From Chara braunii (lineage: Eukaryota; Streptophyta; Charophyceae; Charales; Characeae), in contig BFEA01000091.1 of the NCBI GenBank assembly GCA_003427395.1, positions 1,744,414 to 1,772,518 of the forward strand: a stretch of DNA of 28,105 bases, given 5' to 3'. The position numbers and the translations under genes were made by a program. Numbering within the stretch: the first letter of the stretch is position 1; every line of letters starts with the position of its first letter. Shown in pieces: positions 24,803 to 28,105 of the stretch. The notes beneath the pieces were generated by a model. The model saw only the letters and a program-made list of their open reading frames with translations, had not been told where the DNA came from and searched no databases.

Positions 24803-27306
24803 TAGAGTTAGAACGTTCGGTGAGACAAGGGGATCCAATTGCCCCCTTTGTTTTTGTCATCATGATGGAAGCCTTAGCGGCTAGCTTAAGATGCAACAGA
24901 GACATTAAACGTATTCAGGTTAACTACATCCCAGAGGAAGTCATACCTGTCTGTTTCTTGTTTGCAGACGAACTATCCTTGATGGTGGAAGCCTCGCACG
25001 AAAATTTGTTAGCAATCAAGAGTCTGATGGATAAATTCTGCTCCCTTTCTGATATGAAGATCAATTGGGGAACAAAAACTCAAGGCTGGTGGATACACCA
25101 TCAGGGAGTGAGACCTCCAGAATATCCAAATGCCAGCTGGTTGACAGCAAAGACCCCAATCAGGGTGCTGGGGATATCACGCTCAGCAAAAGGAAAACCA
25201 ACAGGAAACAACGAATGAATATCTAAACTAGCCCTGACCAAATTGGAACTTTGGAGGGACAAACGAACATCTATTATAAGACGTTCACGGATCATAAATA
25301 ATGTTATTATAGCCTCACTCTGGTACAAGTCCGCGATATGGGCACTTGACAAATCAGCGCTTAAACCTCTACAAAGACAAATAACAACCTATCTATGGAG
25401 AGGTAATCATGTCTTAAAAAATGTCATAAATAGAGTTGTCAGACAAGGAGTTATTCAGCCTAAAGCAAAAGGAGGGTTAGGAATATTAGATCCTTCCACT
25501 CAAGCCATGACACTCTCAATCCAATGAGTCAAAAGACTACTTTTCGACCCAGAGACTCCTTGGTTAGCTCTAGCTGAGGAACAGATATCGAGACTAGCCC
25601 CTTAAGTTCCAAAAGAGACAGATCCGTTGATATGGCTATAAAATTGTTACTGGTCCATTCCAAAAGGTAGAACTAAGCTCTCAAGCCAGCCAGCGAAGCC
25701 ACATCGTCAAGCCACAAAAATGAACATTAAAAATGACCCTTTTTAGCCTGACCTCCTCAAGACCTGGCGCAAACTACCCTTACCAGATAAAATCCCTCCA
25801 AACCATTGGGAGGAGGTCTGCCAACAACCCTTTTTCAACAACAGATGGTTGACCGATTCACAAGGAAGGATGTTTCATTGTATGGATTCTCCATGGAGAG
25901 GTTGGGTCAAAAATGGGGTGCTAAGGATTGGGGACATCTGGAACCCAGGAACTCGGGACTGATACTCTCTCTCTGACCTCTTGCCTAGGTTGCGGTACTG
26001 CAGGAGAACAGAAAAAGCACTAGACACAATCACAAAAGTCATCCCGATAAATTGGATAAGGATCCTCAGAAAAGGTCCCCAACTTAAAGAAAGTGATTGG
26101 GTGGGCATCCAAGGAAATCCCCAGCAAATAGGAAATGTGGCATTAGTCAATGACGAGGGATCAGTCTTGCTCTCCTTATTCTCAATTGATCACAAATAAC
26201 GGCTCACTGAAAGTCAAACTAAGGAAACCGAATGGTTCAATGCTGACCAAGTATTCAGGATCAGAGTTCTGAAATACAAAGACCACTGGATGACTTTCAA
26301 ACCATCATGTGCAATCAACAAATTGACCCTAGATCCCATTTATTGGTCATGGACCATCCCCATGGGGAAACGTAGAAAGAACACTCACAATATTCACTCG
26401 CTGACAGTCGGATCAACGTACCGCATGTTGAGGCCAACACTGGAACTGAAAGATAGAATAGAAACCAGGTGGATGAAACAGCTAAATGTAAGCAAGGATG
26501 ATCTGAGACGTATTAAGTGGTTTCTATTAAGATTAAACCGACAAAAAATGTCTCCCTACAGTGGCAAATTGACCATCGATGCCTTCCCACAAATGATTGG
26601 CTAATAGATAGGACCTCGCTGGAAGAGAAGGGTATCGCTCTACCTTGGTGCAAGCTATGCTCTTCTGAATTCCCATCTAGGACCATTCCGGAAACCATCG
26701 AGCACATCTTTCTTCAATGCCCAGGTGCAGTTTGGATATGGCGATGGTGGGATAGGATTTGGAGTTCCTTTAATACCCCCTTGAATTGGCCTTGGGACTG
26801 GCGAGACATGGCCTCCAAATCAATTAGATGATTTCTCCCAAAACCTATTTATAACCGGCAAAAGAGTCATTCTCTGGGCCCTCTGACAACGTCACTGTAC
26901 TTTTGAAAGGGAGGGTGCCAGGCTGGATGGTCTAGACTTTACGGAGTCGATTAAACTGCAGGTGCAAACTGTTATCCCAACTCAGTGGGACAAAGTAAAA
27001 GAAAAAAATCAATTTCTGTCAAATAAAAAAGAAATCCAACAACACATCCAATTATTCAGTGACGCTTGGCTCAGAGGATCTCAAGGAGGTAAGATTGGAC
27101 ATATAAAAAAGAGTGGGGTGAGGAGAGAGAACAAAGAAGAGCATAGCGAAAAAATTCAAAAAGACTACCGCCTGATATTCCATGATTGGACAAATGTGGA
27201 TCCAACAGTACCACTTCGCCCTCTATCAAAGTTCCCAGATCCCTTCCCACCCTCCTCATTATCCCTAGTCCCCATGAGTTGGTTTGGATACGAAAGAGGA
27301 GAATAA
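24803..27306 (+). pseudogene. 5'-truncated L1-like LINE (reverse transcriptase palm to zf-RVT and C-terminus)
   Basis: Coding begins mid-palm with ELERSVRQGDPIAP (motif B). It continues with FLFADELSLM (the active-site FADD has become FADE), MKINWG, the thumb-distal IIASLWYKSAIW and KGGLGILDP, then LPTNDWL and a zf-RVT zinc motif (CKLC at about 26649, H at 26703, C at 26718: C-x2-C...H-x4-C). It ends in FGYERGE and TAA at 27304. Such proteins reverse transcribe their own mRNA at a nicked target and also mobilise SINEs. Endonuclease and ORF1 are missing. In-frame stops lie at 25216, 25525, 25603, 25639, 25744, 25960, 26197 and 26884, with frameshifts near 26510-26550 and 26810-26825. It is an inactive fossil. 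The domain order matches plant LINE polyproteins. Confidence 0.9.
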
Positions 27307-27601
27307 TGGTATTTGTATGTTGTAACCAGCTAGATAACATTGTTGGTTCCAGCGGCCATACAAGGCTGAAGAGGTTGATTACAGAATATGTGGTGGGCTT
27401 GAAGGGTAGTAAAGCTATAGAATGGGTTGTTTTCAGGGTGACAGGGGAATTTGAAGTAAAGTCAGGGAGTCTGGAAAGATTGGTCATAGTCAATGCTCAT
27501 GCTCTAACTTTCTACACAGAATCCCCATCCGAAAAAGTCTTCTTATCCTCAAATGCGGCAGAAACGTCATCAACAATATTTCATGAGGCAACTTGTATTT
27601 C
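27307..27601. other. Putative LINE 3' UTR or unidentified sequence
   Basis: Lies between the LINE stop codon and the next retroposon head. A second open frame covers 27186-27716, but its product (GLKGSKAIEWVVFRVTGEF and surrounding residues) has no family I recognise, and it overlaps LINE coding in another frame. Confidence 0.4.
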
Positions 27602-27632
27602 AAGGGACGCTGGACCCGGTTTCCAACAGGAT
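27602..27632 (+). mobile_element. Structured retroposon head only
   Basis: AAGGGACGCTGGACCCGGTT then TCCAACAGGAT, a near-perfect head without body, about 295 bases past the LINE stop codon. Confidence 0.6.
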
Positions 27633-27779
27633 ATCTGCATGATTATTTCAGATAAGGCTATAGGAGGTAGTGCTGCTAGTAATACCACGGGCATCTGGCG
27701 GCTAGGTTCTGGCTAAAGAGGCAGTACTCCTTTTCTGCATACTTCCTGTTTTTGAACCATGTATCAGTAATACTTGTAT

Positions 27780-27917
27780 GAGGGACGCTGAACTCGTTTT
27801 CCAGCAGGTGCAGCTCCCCACCAATAGACCGGAGCCAGTAGCTGAGCTGTTAGTGGTGGATGCTCGTACCAACACCAGTAGCAATCTCAGCCGGTTAAAA
27901 AAAAAAAAAAAAAAAAA
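27780..27917 (+). mobile_element. Structured retroposon family copy, full length with poly(A)
   Basis: Head AGGGACGCTGAACTCG, block GCTCCCCACCAATAGACCGG. The 3' hairpin has an outer GCTGAG/CTCAGC stem (27841-27846, 27886-27891) and inner GTTAGTGGTG pairing with CACCAGTAGC around ATGCTCGTACCA. It ends CCGGTT and A21 (27897-27917). Confidence 0.8.
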
Positions 27918-28060
27918 GCCGATAAAGAGAGCTTGTGGTCAGGGCAGTCCTTTTCGGTGGAGGCAGCGGAGGGACAGGGGGAGATGGAGGGGAGGGGGGG
28001 GAAATAATCCACAAAAACGTCCAAAATTCTGATTCTCCTCTTACGCATAACTAGCGGATG

Positions 28061-28080
28061 CCCGCCGCGGCCGCGGCGGG
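28061..28080. repeat. Perfect 20-bp GC palindrome
   Basis: CCCGCCGCGG is followed by its exact reverse complement and contains a NotI site. It sits in an otherwise unremarkable G-rich tail that ends in an A run at the window edge. Confidence 0.9.
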
Positions 28081-28105
28081 GGCCAAGAGCAGGGACAAAA
28101 AAAAA

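Noticed and set aside
25216-26886. LINE stop codons as evidence of targeted C-to-T mutation
   Set aside because: Every stop can be derived by one transition from a common codon, so the pattern does not discriminate without intact copies for comparison.
27186-27716. 176-codon frame after the LINE as a separate gene
   Set aside because: It overlaps the LINE C-terminus in another frame, runs into a retroposon head, and shows no family motif.
28066-28073. NotI site as vector or adaptor contamination
   Set aside because: No adjoining vector or linker sequence is recognisable; it is more simply part of a GC palindrome.

Overview
The window looks like nuclear DNA from a green-lineage eukaryote with a large, repeat-packed genome. 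The main clue is a short exon on the minus strand near the left edge (191-363). It encodes the start of an RVE8/LCL-type clock MYB (motifs [18 protein letters not shown] and KFLQAL) and is followed by a consensus GTGAGT splice donor. Chromovirus-type Ty3 and plant-style non-LTR (zf-RVT) relics agree with a streptophyte. A charophyte such as Chara is a guess from the overall style, not something I can prove from the sequence. Many homopolymer tracts and one 54-N gap indicate a draft assembly.

Layout. 1-1150 holds the RVE8-like first exon, its intron start, a (GA)n leader and a GC-rich, G4-prone, possibly bidirectional promoter with G-boxes and paired E2F sites. 1150-3700 is dense with foldbacks, tRNA-derived SINE pieces, small tandem duplications and a 119-bp MITE. 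4171-4656 (minus) is a decayed gag-like reading frame with a broken zinc knuckle. 6615-6855 (minus) is a likely LINE reverse-transcriptase scrap. 7720-10600 is tandem and dispersed repeats (166-bp, 116-bp and 492-bp units) ending in a 51-A tail. 10600-13040 has no recognisable gene and contains the assembly gap.

13049-16013 is a nested transposon site. A Ty3/gypsy chromovirus integrase (intact D-D-35-E core, GPY/F module, chromodomain) is split by a 333-bp near-perfect palindromic MITE and then by a 1399-bp TG...CA element (probable solo LTR) with an ATAT target duplication. Excising the latter with one ATAT restores the GPY/F motif in frame. 16000-19500 carries tandem repeats and SINE-like copies in both orientations. 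19478-20884 (minus) is a 310-aa unrecognised ORF followed by an A-rich tail. 20936-21440 is a 225-230-bp tandem repeat. 22062-22205 is a deletion derivative of the palindromic MITE. 23530-24370 is a large ATC-rich microsatellite. 24803-27306 is a 5'-truncated, stop-ridden LINE (RT palm to zf-RVT and C-terminus).

The most interesting signal is a dispersed short retroposon family with a 5' hairpin module (GGGACGCTGGACCC...TTCCAGCAGGTG), a CTCCCCACCAATAGA block, a 3' hairpin and a poly(A) tail. It has full, truncated or head-only copies at 10442, 17738(-), 18404(-), 18776(-), 22349, 22397, 22858, 23048, 23123, 27602 and 27780. In five copies the 3' hairpin stem differs in sequence but remains largely paired, while its loop keeps the pattern (C/A)TGCTC.TA(C/T)CA. 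That is what a selected RNA structure would look like, and it makes this family the best candidate for an undescribed element.
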